Of a stretch of DNA of 64,000 bases, positions 11,254 to 20,133 are shown one piece after another (the first letter of the stretch is position 1; each line of letters starts with the position of its first letter). Source of the stretch: Pseudohalioglobus lutimaris (lineage in GTDB: Bacteria; Pseudomonadota; Gammaproteobacteria; Pseudomonadales; Halieaceae); contig NZ_PKUS01000030.1 in assembly GCF_002866825.1 (NCBI RefSeq), positions 1 to 64,000 on the forward strand, read 5' to 3'. The notes beneath the pieces are model-generated. The model made no database searches. It worked only from the letters and a program-made list of their open reading frames with translations, and was not told the DNA's origin. Both the position numbers and the translations under genes were made by a program.

Positions 11254-11958
11254 TCAGGTCGCCCGGGCAAGGAGCATATTACGGATGTGACCGATAGCCC
11301 GGGTGGGATTGAGCCCCTTGGGACACACATTTATGCAATTCTGGATGCCATGACAGCGGAATACGCTAAAGGGGTCATCCAGCCTGGACAGCCTCTCGTC
11401 AGTGGCCAGGTCACGGCTGTCAGCAAGGAAGCGGTAGGCCTGCAACAGACCTGAGGGACCGATGAAGCGGTCCGGGTTCCACCAGAACGAGGGGCAGGCA
11501 GTAGAACAACAGGCACAAAGGATGCACTCGTAGAGGCCATCCAGCTTCTCCCGGTCTTCCGGGGACTGCAGTCGCTCGATCGCCGGCGCCGGCGTATCAT
11601 TAATCAGGTAAGGCTGCACTTTCTCATACTGCGCGTAGAACATGCTCATGTCCACCACCAGATCGCGTATCACCGGCAGGCCCGGCAGGGGGCGCACGAC
11701 GAGTTTGTTCCCCTTGACCGTCTCCGAGAGCGGCGTAATGCAGGCAAGACCGTTTTTACCGTTCATGTTCAGGCCGTCTGAACCGCATACGCCCTCACGA
11801 CAGGAGCGGCGGTAGGAAACGGTGGTGTCCTGACTCTTGATCAGTTCCAGAACGTCAAGAACCATCAGGTCTTTACCGCCTGTATCGACCTGGAAGTCCT
11901 GCATCGAGGGCTCACTATCGGTCTCGGGGTTATAGCGGTAGATACTAACTTGCAACAT
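11254..11958 (-). CDS. sdhB: Succinate dehydrogenase iron-sulfur subunit
   Basis: Electron-transfer subunit of complex II, 234 residues. The N-terminal [2Fe-2S] ferredoxin domain carries SCREGVCGSDGLNMNG. The C-terminal domain has ILCACCSTACP and CHGIQNCINVCPKG, which hold the [4Fe-4S] and [3Fe-4S] clusters. It passes electrons from SdhA's FAD to ubiquinone at the SdhCD membrane anchor. It begins 12 bases after sdhA and is the last gene of sdhCDAB. A weak, short hairpin followed by T residues overlaps its stop codon, so read-through into sucA is plausible. Confidence 0.98.
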   Translation of the reverse strand: MLQVSIYRYNPETDSEPSMQDFQVDTGGKDLMVLDVLELIKSQDTTVSYRRSCREGVCGSDGLNMNGKNGLACITPLSETVKGNKLVVRPLPGLPVIRDLVVDMSMFYAQYEKVQPYLINDTPAPAIERLQSPEDREKLDGLYECILCACCSTACPSFWWNPDRFIGPSGLLQAYRFLADSRDLATDERLSRLDDPFSVFRCHGIQNCINVCPKGLNPTRAIGHIRNMLLARAT

Positions 11959-11970
11959 GTGTCCTGCTCC

Positions 11971-13743
11971 TTAGTAAGTCCGAATTTTCGGCTGGAAGGT
12001 ATCAACAGTTTTCGGCTCGAAGTTCACCGCACGCTTCCCGACCCGCTTGTCGGCAGGGTAATACATGGAGTGGCAAAGCCAGTTTTCGTCATCCCGCTCC
12101 TGGAAGTCCTCACGGGCATGGGCGCCACGGCTTTCATTGCGTGCCTCTGCTGTGATTGCAGTCGCTTCAGCAACTTCGAACAGGTTGTGCAGTTCCAGGG
12201 CTTCAATTCGCGCCGTATTGTAGGCCATGCTTTTGTCACTGAGGTTCGCACTGTCGATACGACCACGCAGGTCATCCAGCTTCTTGATGCCCTCACGCAT
12301 GAATTCACCGTTGCGGAATACGCCAAAGTGATTCTGCATCGTGTTCTGCAGTTCCTTACGCAGCTCGGCGACGTTCTCGCCACCGGTGGAGCTATTCAAT
12401 TTATCGAGGCGGGCCATTCCCTGCTCGATGTCGCTTTCCGATGCGTCACGCAGTTCGATGCCGTCTCGCAGTGCGTTCTCGATGTACAGGCCAGAGGCGC
12501 GGCCGAATACCACCAGGTCCAGCAGCGAATTACCGCCAAGACGGTTGGCGCCATGAACCGAAACACAGGCGACTTCACCACAGGCATACAGGCCCGGAAT
12601 GATCTGGTCATTACCGCTGGCATCTACTGTCAACGCCTGGCCATGCACATTGGTGGGAATTCCGCCCATCATGTAATGACAGGTGGGCACCACCGGAATC
12701 GGCTCTTTTACCGGGTCAGCATGGGCAAATGTACGAGACAGCTCACAAATACCCGGAAGTCGGCTTTCCAGCACTTCCTCGCCGAGATGGTCCAACTTGA
12801 GGAATACATGATCACCTTCGGGGCCACAACCGCGCCCTTCGATGATCTCCAGGACCATGGAACGGGCAACCACGTCACGTCCTGCCAGGTCCTTGGCATT
12901 GGGCGCATAGCGCTCCATAAAGCGTTCGCCATCCTTGTTGATCAAGTAACCACCCTCGCCGCGGCAACCTTCTGTCACCAGGGTGCCAGCACCGTGTATG
13001 CCGGTGGGGTGAAACTGCCACATCTCGATGTCCTGCACCGGAAACCCGGCGCGCAGAGCCATGCCGACACCGTCACCGGTGTTGATGTGTGCATTCGTGG
13101 TAGAGGCGTAGATACGTCCCGCGCCACCTGTGGCAAATACGGTGGCCTTGGACTTCACATAAACCGTCTCGCCGGTTTCCATGCATATGGCGATAACGCC
13201 GACGACAGCGCCATCCTGATTCTTGACCAGGTCAGTGGCGTACCACTCATTGAAAAACACGGTATTGTTTTTCATGTTGCCCTGGTAAAGGGTGTGCAAC
13301 AGGGCATGACCGGTGCGGTCTGCCGCGGCACAGGTTCTAGCCGCCTGGCCACCCTCGCCGAAGTTTTTCGATTGACCGCCAAAGGGGCGCTGATATATGC
13401 GCCCTTCTTCTGTACGCGAAAATGGCAGCCCCATGTGCTCCAGCTCGAATACCGCCTGGGGACCTTCGCTGCACATATATTCGATAGCGTCCTGGTCGCC
13501 GATGTAGTCGGAGCCCTTGACGGTGTCGTACATGTGCCAGCGCCAATCGTCATTGGGGTCATCACTGGCAATCGCGCAGGTTATTCCACCCTGGGCGGAG
13601 ACAGTGTGCGAGCGCGTGGGGAAAACCTTGGATATAACTGCCGTCTTGTAACCGGACTGCGCCAGCTGCAGTGCTGCGCGCATACCGGCGCCGCCACCGC
13701 CGACGATGACACCATCGAACGATATAGTACGAATTCCACTCAT
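11971..13743 (-). CDS. sdhA: Succinate dehydrogenase flavoprotein subunit
   Basis: Catalytic subunit of complex II, 590 residues. The N-terminal FAD motif is [15 protein letters not shown]. The histidine that covalently binds FAD is in [13 protein letters not shown]. Other family blocks are [29 protein letters not shown] and [10 protein letters not shown], and the catalytic-domain arginine segment is around [18 protein letters not shown]. It oxidises succinate to fumarate at the cytoplasmic face. It lies six bases after sdhD. Normal length, nothing odd. Confidence 0.98.
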   Translation of the reverse strand: MSGIRTISFDGVIVGGGGAGMRAALQLAQSGYKTAVISKVFPTRSHTVSAQGGITCAIASDDPNDDWRWHMYDTVKGSDYIGDQDAIEYMCSEGPQAVFELEHMGLPFSRTEEGRIYQRPFGGQSKNFGEGGQAARTCAAADRTGHALLHTLYQGNMKNNTVFFNEWYATDLVKNQDGAVVGVIAICMETGETVYVKSKATVFATGGAGRIYASTTNAHINTGDGVGMALRAGFPVQDIEMWQFHPTGIHGAGTLVTEGCRGEGGYLINKDGERFMERYAPNAKDLAGRDVVARSMVLEIIEGRGCGPEGDHVFLKLDHLGEEVLESRLPGICELSRTFAHADPVKEPIPVVPTCHYMMGGIPTNVHGQALTVDASGNDQIIPGLYACGEVACVSVHGANRLGGNSLLDLVVFGRASGLYIENALRDGIELRDASESDIEQGMARLDKLNSSTGGENVAELRKELQNTMQNHFGVFRNGEFMREGIKKLDDLRGRIDSANLSDKSMAYNTARIEALELHNLFEVAEATAITAEARNESRGAHAREDFQERDDENWLCHSMYYPADKRVGKRAVNFEPKTVDTFQPKIRTY

Positions 13744-13749
13744 AATGCT

Positions 13750-14115
13750 TTAACCCCAGAGGATCTGGACACCCCAGATCACGTAAACAAATATCACCAG
13801 GCTGCACGCAATCTGGAAGGCTATGCGCAGTACGTTGCCCTTCTTGCCCATCAGCCGTTCAGTCATATAGTCCGTGCTGACGGCCCACATGCCTATCCAG
13901 GCGTGCGCCGCCAAGGAAAGAATGGCCAGCAGCGTGAACACGCGCATGCCGGTCCCTTCAAACATGTCCCGCCAGGATAGATAATCAACCCCGCCGACCA
14001 GCGCCGAGCCGATGCACAGGAAGTAAGCCAGAAGAATGACGCCGCTGACCCGCTGGAGAAGCCAATCGGAAACGCCCGAACGGCCAAAACTGGTTACAGA
14101 CCTTACCATATCCAT
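13750..14115 (-). CDS. sdhD: Succinate dehydrogenase membrane anchor subunit
   Basis: A small membrane protein of 121 residues with three hydrophobic helices. It contains SDWLLQRVSGVILL and AHAWIGMWAVSTDYM; in this family the His of the second block helps hold heme b and the following Asp-Tyr lies at the quinone site. Its start overlaps the end of sdhC by 13 bases, indicating translational coupling. It anchors SdhAB to the inner membrane with SdhC. Confidence 0.95.
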   Translation of the reverse strand: MDMVRSVTSFGRSGVSDWLLQRVSGVILLAYFLCIGSALVGGVDYLSWRDMFEGTGMRVFTLLAILSLAAHAWIGMWAVSTDYMTERLMGKKGNVLRIAFQIACSLVIFVYVIWGVQILWG

Positions 14116-14489
14116 ATCCCCGCAATAAGAATGAGCACGACCGACAGCGCGATGACGATGCGCGCACCCAGCACGCCCCCTTCCATGGTTTCACCTATTC
14201 CGAAGTCCATGATGAGGTGCTTGACGCCGGCCAGTGCGTGATAGATCAGGGCGGAGACGACGCCCCAAATGATCAACTTGGCGAGTACACTGTCCAGGCA
14301 TTCCTGCACAGCGGCGAACCCCTCGGGTCCAGACAAGCTGCCGTCTAACAGCCACAGCAAAACAGCCATTCCGACAAATAAGGCCACGCCGGTGGCGCGG
14401 TGAGTAATGGACGCCCATGCGGTTATGGGGAGCCGCATGGTTCCGATGTCCAGGTTTACAGGACGATTGTCTTTCACATTGGATACCAT
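14103..14489 (-). CDS. sdhC: Succinate dehydrogenase cytochrome b556 subunit
   Basis: Membrane subunit, about 128 residues. It has the family start RPVNLDIGTMRLPITAWASI, then THRATG, which forms part of the quinone site, and HALAGVKHLIMDFG, where a His coordinates heme b. Three membrane helices are visible. The ATG at 14489 is preferred because it gives MVSNVKDNRPVNL. The longer frame to 14567 adds 26 non-family residues and would reach almost to the promoter -10 element. First gene of sdhCDAB, read from the promoter at 14578-14606. Confidence 0.95.
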   Translation of the reverse strand: MVSNVKDNRPVNLDIGTMRLPITAWASITHRATGVALFVGMAVLLWLLDGSLSGPEGFAAVQECLDSVLAKLIIWGVVSALIYHALAGVKHLIMDFGIGETMEGGVLGARIVIALSVVLILIAGIWIW

Positions 14490-14577
14490 CGTTGACGCCA
14501 ACAGGCGGTTAGAGTATACGGCGCAGGGCCCGTTTCGGATGCACACCTCTTCGAGACAAACTACCAAAACGCGCGAA

Positions 14578-14606
14578 ATTATAAGGACTTAGCCGCCTGA
14601 TTACAA
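14578..14606 (-). promoter_or_regulatory. Promoter of sdhCDAB
   Basis: On the minus strand TTGTAA (14606-14601) and TATAAT (14583-14578) are separated by 17 bases. The -10 box is perfect and the spacing optimal. The expected transcription start lies about 80 bases before the sdhC ATG, leaving a moderate 5' leader. Confidence 0.75.
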
Positions 14607-14693
14607 ACCTGAGGCCGGTTTTGTCGCGATAATTTCATTTGCACCGAACTTCGCCGAACGTGCAGGATCAGCATCAACGATTTTAGCGCCCAG

Positions 14694-14723
14694 TTAGCCT
14701 AAAGATAGGCGACTTTAGGCTAA
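14694..14723. promoter_or_regulatory. Perfect 11-bp inverted repeat between sdhC and gltA
   Basis: TTAGCCTAAAG (14694-14704) and CTTTAGGCTAA (14713-14723) are exact reverse complements with an 8-base spacer. The repeat ends six bases before the gltA -35 box, the classic position for a dimeric activator or a repressor. It is about 90 bases from the sdhC -35 box, so both directions could be controlled. No T-run follows on either strand, so it is not a terminator. The binding protein is unknown. Confidence 0.7.
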
Positions 14724-14729
14724 GGTCGA

Positions 14730-14757
14730 TTGACAAAAACAGCACAGACTCTATAGT
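14730..14757 (+). promoter_or_regulatory. Promoter of gltA
   Basis: A perfect -35 TTGACA (14730-14735) and a -10 TATAGT (14752-14757) are separated by 16 bases, 36 bases before the gltA start. This is one of the strongest sigma-70-like promoters in the window. The 11-bp inverted repeat abuts it upstream. Confidence 0.8.
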
Positions 14758-14793
14758 GATCGACCCACTGGTTTATCAAGCAGGATCCCCTCT

Positions 14794-16083
14794 ATGAGCG
14801 ACAAAAAAGCCACTCTTTCTATCGACGGGATAGACGAGGCCATCGAGCTGCCGATCTATTCTGGGACCCTGGGGCCCGACGTCGTCGATGTAGGCAGCCT
14901 GACCGGCAAGGGCATGTTCACCTACGACCCTGGCTTTGTTTCCACCGCAGCATGCGAGTCCCAAATCACCTTTATCGACGGCGGCAAAGGTATCTTACTG
15001 CACCGCGGCTACCCCATCGAGCAACTGGCAGAGCACTCTGACTACCTGGAGACCTGCTACCTCCTGCTCTACGGTGAACTCCCCAACGCCGAAGAAAAGG
15101 CCGAGTTCGTCAATACCGTGACCAACCACACCATGGTCCATGAGCAGTTGGTACACTTCTTCAACGGTTTCCGCCGGGACTCACACCCCATGGCCATCAT
15201 GTGCGGAGTTGTCGGTGCCCTCTCTGCCTTCTACCACGACTCCCTGGACATCGCAGACGAACACAGCCGCCAGGTCGCGGCCTTCCGCCTGATCGCCAAA
15301 ATGCCCACGATCGCCGCAATGTGCTACAAGTTTTCCATCGGCCAGCCCTTCATGTACCCCGACAACAGCATGAGCTATGCGGAGAACTTCCTGCACATGA
15401 TGTTCGGTGTGCCCTGCGAGCCCAGCAATGTCAGCCCCGTGCTGACTGACGCCATGGACAAGGTTTTCCTGTTGCACGCGGATCACGAACAGAATGCTTC
15501 CACGTCCACCGTGCGCCTGGCAGGCTCTTCCGGTGCCAACCCCTTCGCCTGCATCGCTGCCGGTATTGCGGCCTTGTGGGGGCCGTCACACGGCGGAGCC
15601 AATGAAGCCGTTCTCAACATGCTTGAGGAAATTGGTGATGAGTCGCGAATTGAAGAGTTCGTCGCACGCGCGAAGGATAGAGATGACCCCTTCCGCCTGA
15701 TGGGCTTCGGTCACCGCGTGTACAAGAACTTCGACCCGCGTGCCAAAGTGATGAAAAAGGCGGCAGACGAGGTCCTGGCAGAGCTGGGCCTGGAAGACGA
15801 CCCGCTGCTGAAGATCGCCAAGCGTCTTGAGCAGATCGCCCTGGAGGACGAATACTTCGTGGAGAAGAAGCTGTACCCGAACGTCGACTTCTACTCCGGC
15901 ATTATCCTCAAGGCTATTGGTATCCCGACCAGCATGTTCACCGTTATCTTCGCAGTGGGCCGCACCATAGGCTGGATCGCCCATTGGCATGAGATGATCA
16001 GCGGCAGCTACCGCATCGGTCGACCCCGCCAGCTGTACACGGGGCATACCAAGCGCGATTTCGTCAGCCTGGACGACCGCTAG
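14794..16083 (+). CDS. gltA: Citrate synthase
   Basis: Condenses oxaloacetate with acetyl-CoA to citrate, the entry step of the cycle. At 429 residues it matches the hexameric, NADH-sensitive proteobacterial type. Active-site blocks are visible: [25 protein letters not shown] and [14 protein letters not shown], which contain the catalytic histidines, followed by the Asp-containing region near the C-terminus. The N-terminal domain (about the first 60 residues), which in this type binds NADH, is present. An AGGA precedes the ATG. Transcribed alone from its own promoter, divergently from sdhC, and closed by a terminator at 16151. Confidence 0.98.
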   Translation: MSDKKATLSIDGIDEAIELPIYSGTLGPDVVDVGSLTGKGMFTYDPGFVSTAACESQITFIDGGKGILLHRGYPIEQLAEHSDYLETCYLLLYGELPNAEEKAEFVNTVTNHTMVHEQLVHFFNGFRRDSHPMAIMCGVVGALSAFYHDSLDIADEHSRQVAAFRLIAKMPTIAAMCYKFSIGQPFMYPDNSMSYAENFLHMMFGVPCEPSNVSPVLTDAMDKVFLLHADHEQNASTSTVRLAGSSGANPFACIAAGIAALWGPSHGGANEAVLNMLEEIGDESRIEEFVARAKDRDDPFRLMGFGHRVYKNFDPRAKVMKKAADEVLAELGLEDDPLLKIAKRLEQIALEDEYFVEKKLYPNVDFYSGIILKAIGIPTSMFTVIFAVGRTIGWIAHWHEMISGSYRIGRPRQLYTGHTKRDFVSLDDR

Positions 16084-16150
16084 ACGTTTGCGACAGTACC
16101 GGCCAACGGGGAGTAGCACCCGGCCTCCCCGGGGCCACAGGGAAATAACA

Positions 16151-16172
16151 AAGCCGCCACGCGGCTTTTTTT
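16151..16172 (+). terminator. Rho-independent terminator after gltA
   Basis: AAGCCGC and GCGGCTT form a 7-bp stem around CAC, followed by five further T residues. It lies 67 bases after the gltA stop. Confidence 0.88.
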
Positions 16173-16267
16173 ATTGAGTCGAACAAAAAGGAAGCGATGC
16201 GGACGTGGATGCAAAGCGCCGCGATGGCTAGAATAGACACCTTCAAACAAGCAGAGTTAAAGCACCC

Positions 16268-17389
16268 ATGACCGAAATTGTCATCAGCGGGACAGGATTG
16301 TACACGCCCAGGGATTCCATCAGTAATGAAGAACTGGTCGAATCGTTTAATGCCTTCGTCGAGCTCTACAACGCTGACAACGCCGACGCGATTGCCGCTG
16401 GCGACATGCCGCCTCTACAGCCCTCCTCTGCGGAGTTCATTGAAAAGGCCTCTGGCATCAAGTCACGGTTTGTAATGAACAAGGACGGCATCCTCGATCC
16501 GCTGCGGATGACCCCCAACCTCGCGGAGCGCCCCAACGAAGCGCAGTCGATACAGTGTGAAATGGCAGTAGCCGCAGCCGCCGAGGCACTGGAACAGGCC
16601 GGGAAACGCCCTGAAGACATCGACGCGGTGATTGTTGCCGCCTCCAATATGCAACGCGCCTACCCTGCGATGGCAGTCGAAATCCAGGAGGCGCTGGGGA
16701 TCACGGGATATGGCTTCGATATGAACGTGGCCTGCTCCTCTGCGACATTCGGCATACAACAAGCCCGCGATATGGTTGCTACAGGCAGCGCCCGGTGCGT
16801 ACTGATGCTAAACCCGGAAATTTGCAGCGGCCACCTGAACTTTCGTGACCGGGACTCCCATTTTATCTTCGGAGACGTCTGCACCGCTGTGATCATCGAA
16901 CCGGCAAGCTCAGCTACATCTGCTGAGCAATACACCATAATCGACAGCAAGCTGCAGACAGTTTACTCCAACAACATCCGCAATAATTTTGGTTTCCTTA
17001 ACCGCTGTGACGAGTCCGGCGTAGGCCAACCAGACAAACTCTTCGTCCAGGAGGGCCGCAAGGTATTCAAGGAAGTATGCCCTGCAGTGGCCAGCCAGAT
17101 ATCAGAACAACTCGCGAGACTCGATATCGCGCCAGATCAACTCAAGCGAATGTGGCTGCACCAGGCTAACCTGAGCATGAACCAACTGATCTCCAGGCGT
17201 GTATTGGGGAGAGATGCAGCACCGGAAGAGGCGCCTACCATCCTGGACGAGTACGCCAACACCAGTTCGGCTGGCTCGGTGATCGCGTTCCACAAACATC
17301 GTGCGGATATGGTGACGGGCGACCTCGGTGTGCTTTGCTCTTTCGGCGCGGGCTATTCCATTGGCAGCGTCGTATTGAAGAAACGCTGA
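16268..17389 (+). CDS. Beta-ketoacyl-ACP synthase III family (FabH-like) protein
   Basis: A thiolase-fold condensing enzyme of 373 residues, longer than classical FabH (about 320). The catalytic triad is visible: Cys156 in NVACSSATF, His298 in WLHQANLSMNQ and Asn331 in YANTSSAGS. The extra length is mostly an N-terminal insertion of about 45 residues (EELVESFNAFVELYNAD and on). Long FabH-like proteins of this sort occur in Pseudomonas, where one is reported to draw acyl-CoA from beta-oxidation into fatty-acid synthesis; a similar use of an acyl-CoA primer is inferred here, not shown. It stands alone between gltA and the convergent hisC and is unlikely to be the housekeeping FabH, which normally sits in a fab cluster. 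Confidence 0.85.
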   Translation: MTEIVISGTGLYTPRDSISNEELVESFNAFVELYNADNADAIAAGDMPPLQPSSAEFIEKASGIKSRFVMNKDGILDPLRMTPNLAERPNEAQSIQCEMAVAAAAEALEQAGKRPEDIDAVIVAASNMQRAYPAMAVEIQEALGITGYGFDMNVACSSATFGIQQARDMVATGSARCVLMLNPEICSGHLNFRDRDSHFIFGDVCTAVIIEPASSATSAEQYTIIDSKLQTVYSNNIRNNFGFLNRCDESGVGQPDKLFVQEGRKVFKEVCPAVASQISEQLARLDIAPDQLKRMWLHQANLSMNQLISRRVLGRDAAPEEAPTILDEYANTSSAGSVIAFHKHRADMVTGDLGVLCSFGAGYSIGSVVLKKR

Positions 17390-17413
17390 GCCTGCTACAC
17401 CAGCAAGACCGGC

Positions 17414-18472
17414 TCAGGCCAGTATGTCCTGCAGCGCAGCCAGTAGAGCGTCCATATCTTCATCTGTGCCGATGCTGATGCGAAGAAACTGCTCGATTCT
17501 TGGCTTGTTGAAATAGCGCACGATCACCCCGCGTTCACGCAAAGCGGCAAACAAATCGGCCGCATGCTGATTTTTATGGCGTGCAAAGAGGAAGTTGGCA
17601 GCGGAAGGCAATACATCAAAACCCATCTGTTGCAGCGCACTGGCAGTGCGTTCTCTTGTTGCCACCACGCGCTTGCAGCATGAATCAATCCACTCCTCGT
17701 CGGCCAGCGATGCCAGCATGGCCTGCTGCGCTACCACATCCAGCGGGTAGGAATTAAACGAGTCCTTTACCCGTACGAGCCCTTGTATCAGCTCCCGCTG
17801 GCCAAAAGCGGCACCCACACGCATGCCTGCCATCGAACGCGACTTAGAGGCGGTCTGAATCACCAGCAGGTTGTTATGGTCAGCCACCAGCGCGGTAGCC
17901 GAGTGCCCGCCAAAATCGATATAGGCTTCATCGATCACCACCACACAGTCACGGTGAGCGGTCAACAGGCGAGACACATCGTCCAGTGGCATTATCCTGC
18001 CGGTGGGGGCATTGGGATTGGGAATGATGATCCCGCCGCAGGGAGTATTGTAGTCGTCCACCTGCACGGAGAAGTCGTCACGCAAAGGGACTGCTTGAAA
18101 AGGGACCTGGTAGAGTTCACACCATACCGGATAAAAACTGTAGCTGATGTCGGGAAACAACAGCGGCTGCTCGTGTTTGAGCAAGGCAGCAAAGGCGTGG
18201 GCGAGCACCTCGTCGGAACCGTTCCCCAGAAAAACCTGGTCGGCCTGCAACCCCTCCCGGGCCGCCCAGGCGGCGCCCAGCTCGCTGGACTCGGGGTCTG
18301 GATAGCGGCGCAACTGGTCGGCACTGATATTTGCCAACGCCGCGAGCACACCCGGCGCAGGCCCATAGGGGTTCTCGTTGGTATTGAGCTTGATCAGGCG
18401 CGTTCCCCGGGGCTGTTCGCCCGGGACATAGGGTGTCAGCCTGGTTGCGAGGTCGCTCCAAAAACGGCTCAT
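17414..18472 (-). CDS. hisC: Histidinol-phosphate aminotransferase
   Basis: A PLP-dependent class I/II aminotransferase of 352 residues that converts imidazole-acetol phosphate and glutamate to histidinol phosphate. Family blocks: KLNTNENPYGP at the N-terminus, FLGNGSDEVL, PNPNAPTG, VVIDEAYIDFGG and the PLP lysine Lys210 in TASKSRSMAG. The start is set at ATG 18472, with AAGGA upstream. The open frame continues back through the tRNA-Glu gene and its terminator, which cannot be coding. The gene is away from the main his operon, as is common for this paralogue type, so a role with other aromatic or imidazole substrates is possible. Confidence 0.93.
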   Translation of the reverse strand: MSRFWSDLATRLTPYVPGEQPRGTRLIKLNTNENPYGPAPGVLAALANISADQLRRYPDPESSELGAAWAAREGLQADQVFLGNGSDEVLAHAFAALLKHEQPLLFPDISYSFYPVWCELYQVPFQAVPLRDDFSVQVDDYNTPCGGIIIPNPNAPTGRIMPLDDVSRLLTAHRDCVVVIDEAYIDFGGHSATALVADHNNLLVIQTASKSRSMAGMRVGAAFGQRELIQGLVRVKDSFNSYPLDVVAQQAMLASLADEEWIDSCCKRVVATRERTASALQQMGFDVLPSAANFLFARHKNQHAADLFAALRERGVIVRYFNKPRIEQFLRISIGTDEDMDALLAALQDILA

Positions 18473-18534
18473 AAACGCTGTAATCCTTCGCCAAATTCCG
18501 CCGGCCAGTGTAACCCATGGGAAACTGCAGGCGT

Positions 18535-18558
18535 AAAAAAACCCGGCAGAGCCGGGTT
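18535..18558 (-). terminator. Rho-independent terminator after tRNA-Glu
   Basis: On the minus strand AACCCGGC and GCCGGGTT pair around TCT, followed by a T-run. It lies 7 bases after the tRNA 3' end and separates the tRNA from hisC. Confidence 0.9.
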
Positions 18559-18565
18559 CAGAATA

Positions 18566-18641
18566 TGGCATCCCGTAGGGGGTTCGAACCCCTGTTACCG
18601 CCGTGAAAGGGCGGTGTCCTAGACCACTAGACGAACGGGAC
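18566..18641 (-). tRNA. tRNA-Glu (anticodon UUC)
   Basis: A 76-base tRNA with the CCA end encoded. The acceptor stem GTCCCGT/ACGGGAT has one G-T pair at its end. The anticodon stem CCGCC/GGCGG encloses the loop CTTTCAC, giving anticodon TTC. The T arm has GGTTCGAACC. It has its own promoter at 18670-18697 and terminator at 18535. No second tRNA is adjacent. Confidence 0.95.
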
Positions 18642-18647
18642 ACAGTG

Positions 18648-18662
18648 TCTGGCTTTGCCAGA
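18648..18662 (-). repeat. Leader hairpin before tRNA-Glu
   Basis: The palindrome TCTGGC-AAA-GCCAGA on the minus strand starts where transcription should begin and ends six bases before the mature tRNA. It would cap the precursor with a small stem-loop, which could affect 5' processing or stability. Confidence 0.5.
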
Positions 18663-18669
18663 AGCGCGC

Positions 18670-18697
18670 ATTATAAGGAACATAACGTGCAATGCAA
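18670..18697 (-). promoter_or_regulatory. Promoter of tRNA-Glu
   Basis: On the minus strand TTGCAT (18697-18692) and a perfect TATAAT (18675-18670) are separated by 16 bases. The discriminator after the -10 box is GCGCGC, the GC-rich type usual for stringently controlled stable-RNA promoters. Confidence 0.75.
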
Positions 18698-18720
18698 CCG
18701 TTACGGGCGTTTTTCAAGGC

Positions 18721-18751
18721 AAAAAAGAAGAAGCGCTACGAGCGCTTCTTC
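18721..18751 (-). terminator. Rho-independent terminator after the porin gene
   Basis: On the minus strand GAAGAAGCGCT pairs with AGCGCTTCTTC around CGT, an 11-bp stem followed by a T-run. It lies about 40 bases after the porin stop codon. Confidence 0.9.
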
Positions 18752-18792
18752 CCGGCCTCTTTCCCACTGCAGAAAGGACCGCCAGATCAGGT

Positions 18793-20067
18793 CTAATACT
18801 TGAACTTGGTGTCGATCTGTATTCGATCGTAGTCGAGAGGGCCACCCTGGTCGGCCAGGTTTTTCTCGCCAGCTTCATTGCGCAGGAACATCCTCAGACC
18901 CAGGCTCCATTGCTTATTGACGCCGTAGCCCAGAGCAACAAGGTGCCCTTTACCGTCGGTACCACCGCCGGCGAAGTCGGAATCACTCAACAATCCAAGT
19001 ACGGCATCCGCTTCGAGGTCCTGATACTGATAGCCTATCGACCATGTGCCCTTGCCACTGGTCTTACCTAACTTCACACCCGCCAGCCAGCCAGTGTCGT
19101 AGTCGTCAGCATCCTGGTTCTGGACATAGTTACCATAAAGGCTGAGGGGCATACCGAACATGTTCATGGCCAGGTCGCCGCCCAACTCCACCATCTCGTA
19201 GTTGTAGAGGTAGCGCAGGCCGTCATCCGTGCTGCTGTTGCCAAAGAAGTCCGGGTCGTCTTTGTCGCCAAAAAACGGGGTAGCCCCGGCAGTCGGGAAA
19301 TCGTAATACGCCAGAGATGCGGTCAGGCGAGCTTCGCCCAGAGCCAACCGTGCTCCACCCTGAAAACCCCATGCGAACTCATCGTTACCGCCACGAGTGT
19401 CACTTTCCAACCAATTACCAATCGCATTGACGAACAGGTGCTCCGACTGCCAACCCGCACTAACGCCCTCTGGTCTCCAGTCGCCGTCCCACAGCAGTCC
19501 GCTCTTCTGTGGTCGGTACAGCGGGTTGCTGAACTTTCCAGCCTGCAGGTAAAAACCGTCAGTCAGGTTCCACTTGGCATAGGCTTTGTCCAGGCGCAGT
19601 TCCTTGGAGCTACCGCCACCTCCCAGCGTCTGGTTGGTGGATACCGGGTCGTCTCCCCCGGTAGCGACGCCCATACCCACCTCGACATCGTTCGGTAGCC
19701 TGGCGGTAGCGGCCAGTCTCGCCCGAACCCTGTTCCGCTCCCTGGAGTCTGCATCTTCAACGTCTATGTATTCATAGCGATACCGGAAGTCACCGGCAAG
19801 ACTCAGTTTGTCCGTCCAGGAAGAAGCGCTGTTCTGCTCCTGCAGCTTCACCACGTCGGCCTGCAACTGACTCAGGTCATCCACCGGTACCGAGACCCCT
19901 GCCTGCCTGAGCCGGGCGTTCTCCGTCTCCAGCGCCTCTAAACGCGCCGCCATATCGGCAAACTGCGTCTTGAACTGCTCCCACTCAGCCTCGGACACGG
20001 CTCCTTGTGCAGACCCGGTCCCTGCTAACACAGCCGCGGCAATCGCAGCGCTTAATATCTGTTTCAT
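18793..20067 (-). CDS. Putative outer-membrane porin, probably Pho-regulated
   Basis: A protein of 424 residues. The signal peptide is cleaved near residue 20-22 (GTGSAQGA). A short coiled coil at about residues 25-80 contains FADMAARLEALETENARL and QLQADVVKLQEQNS. A beta-barrel follows, with alternating aromatic/polar strands and a C-terminal TKFKY ending in an aromatic residue, as outer-membrane proteins do. The N-terminal coiled coil may trimerise the protein or reach peptidoglycan. It lies just after phoU and is preceded by a tandem PhoB-type box with a -10 element, so it is very likely induced by phosphate starvation and may pass phosphate or other anions, as OprP/PhoE-type porins do. 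That substrate is inferred from regulation, not from barrel residues. GGGGGA precedes the ATG. Confidence 0.8.
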   Translation of the reverse strand: MKQILSAAIAAAVLAGTGSAQGAVSEAEWEQFKTQFADMAARLEALETENARLRQAGVSVPVDDLSQLQADVVKLQEQNSASSWTDKLSLAGDFRYRYEYIDVEDADSRERNRVRARLAATARLPNDVEVGMGVATGGDDPVSTNQTLGGGGSSKELRLDKAYAKWNLTDGFYLQAGKFSNPLYRPQKSGLLWDGDWRPEGVSAGWQSEHLFVNAIGNWLESDTRGGNDEFAWGFQGGARLALGEARLTASLAYYDFPTAGATPFFGDKDDPDFFGNSSTDDGLRYLYNYEMVELGGDLAMNMFGMPLSLYGNYVQNQDADDYDTGWLAGVKLGKTSGKGTWSIGYQYQDLEADAVLGLLSDSDFAGGGTDGKGHLVALGYGVNKQWSLGLRMFLRNEAGEKNLADQGGPLDYDRIQIDTKFKY

Positions 20068-20133
20068 TTATCCCCCTATATGACATTTTGTAACAAAAGA
20101 TCTCAGTAACCCGGCGAAGAATACGAGCTTTGT

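Noticed and set aside
11950-13980. A 676-codon open frame on the plus strand
   Set aside because: It lies opposite sdhA and sdhD, which are conserved with all active-site blocks; the plus-strand product shows no family features.
17387-17416. TGAGCC/GGCTCA inverted repeat formed by the facing stop regions of the FabH-like gene and hisC
   Set aside because: Only 6 bp with an 18-base loop and no T-run on either strand; too weak for a bidirectional terminator.
18473-18643. N-terminal extension of hisC
   Set aside because: It would be translated through tRNA-Glu and a terminator; the family start is at 18472.
20080-20095. A second TGTCAT/TGTTAC pair near the porin ribosome binding site
   Set aside because: Spacing is 10 rather than 11 bases and it overlaps the expected leader; not counted as a Pho box.
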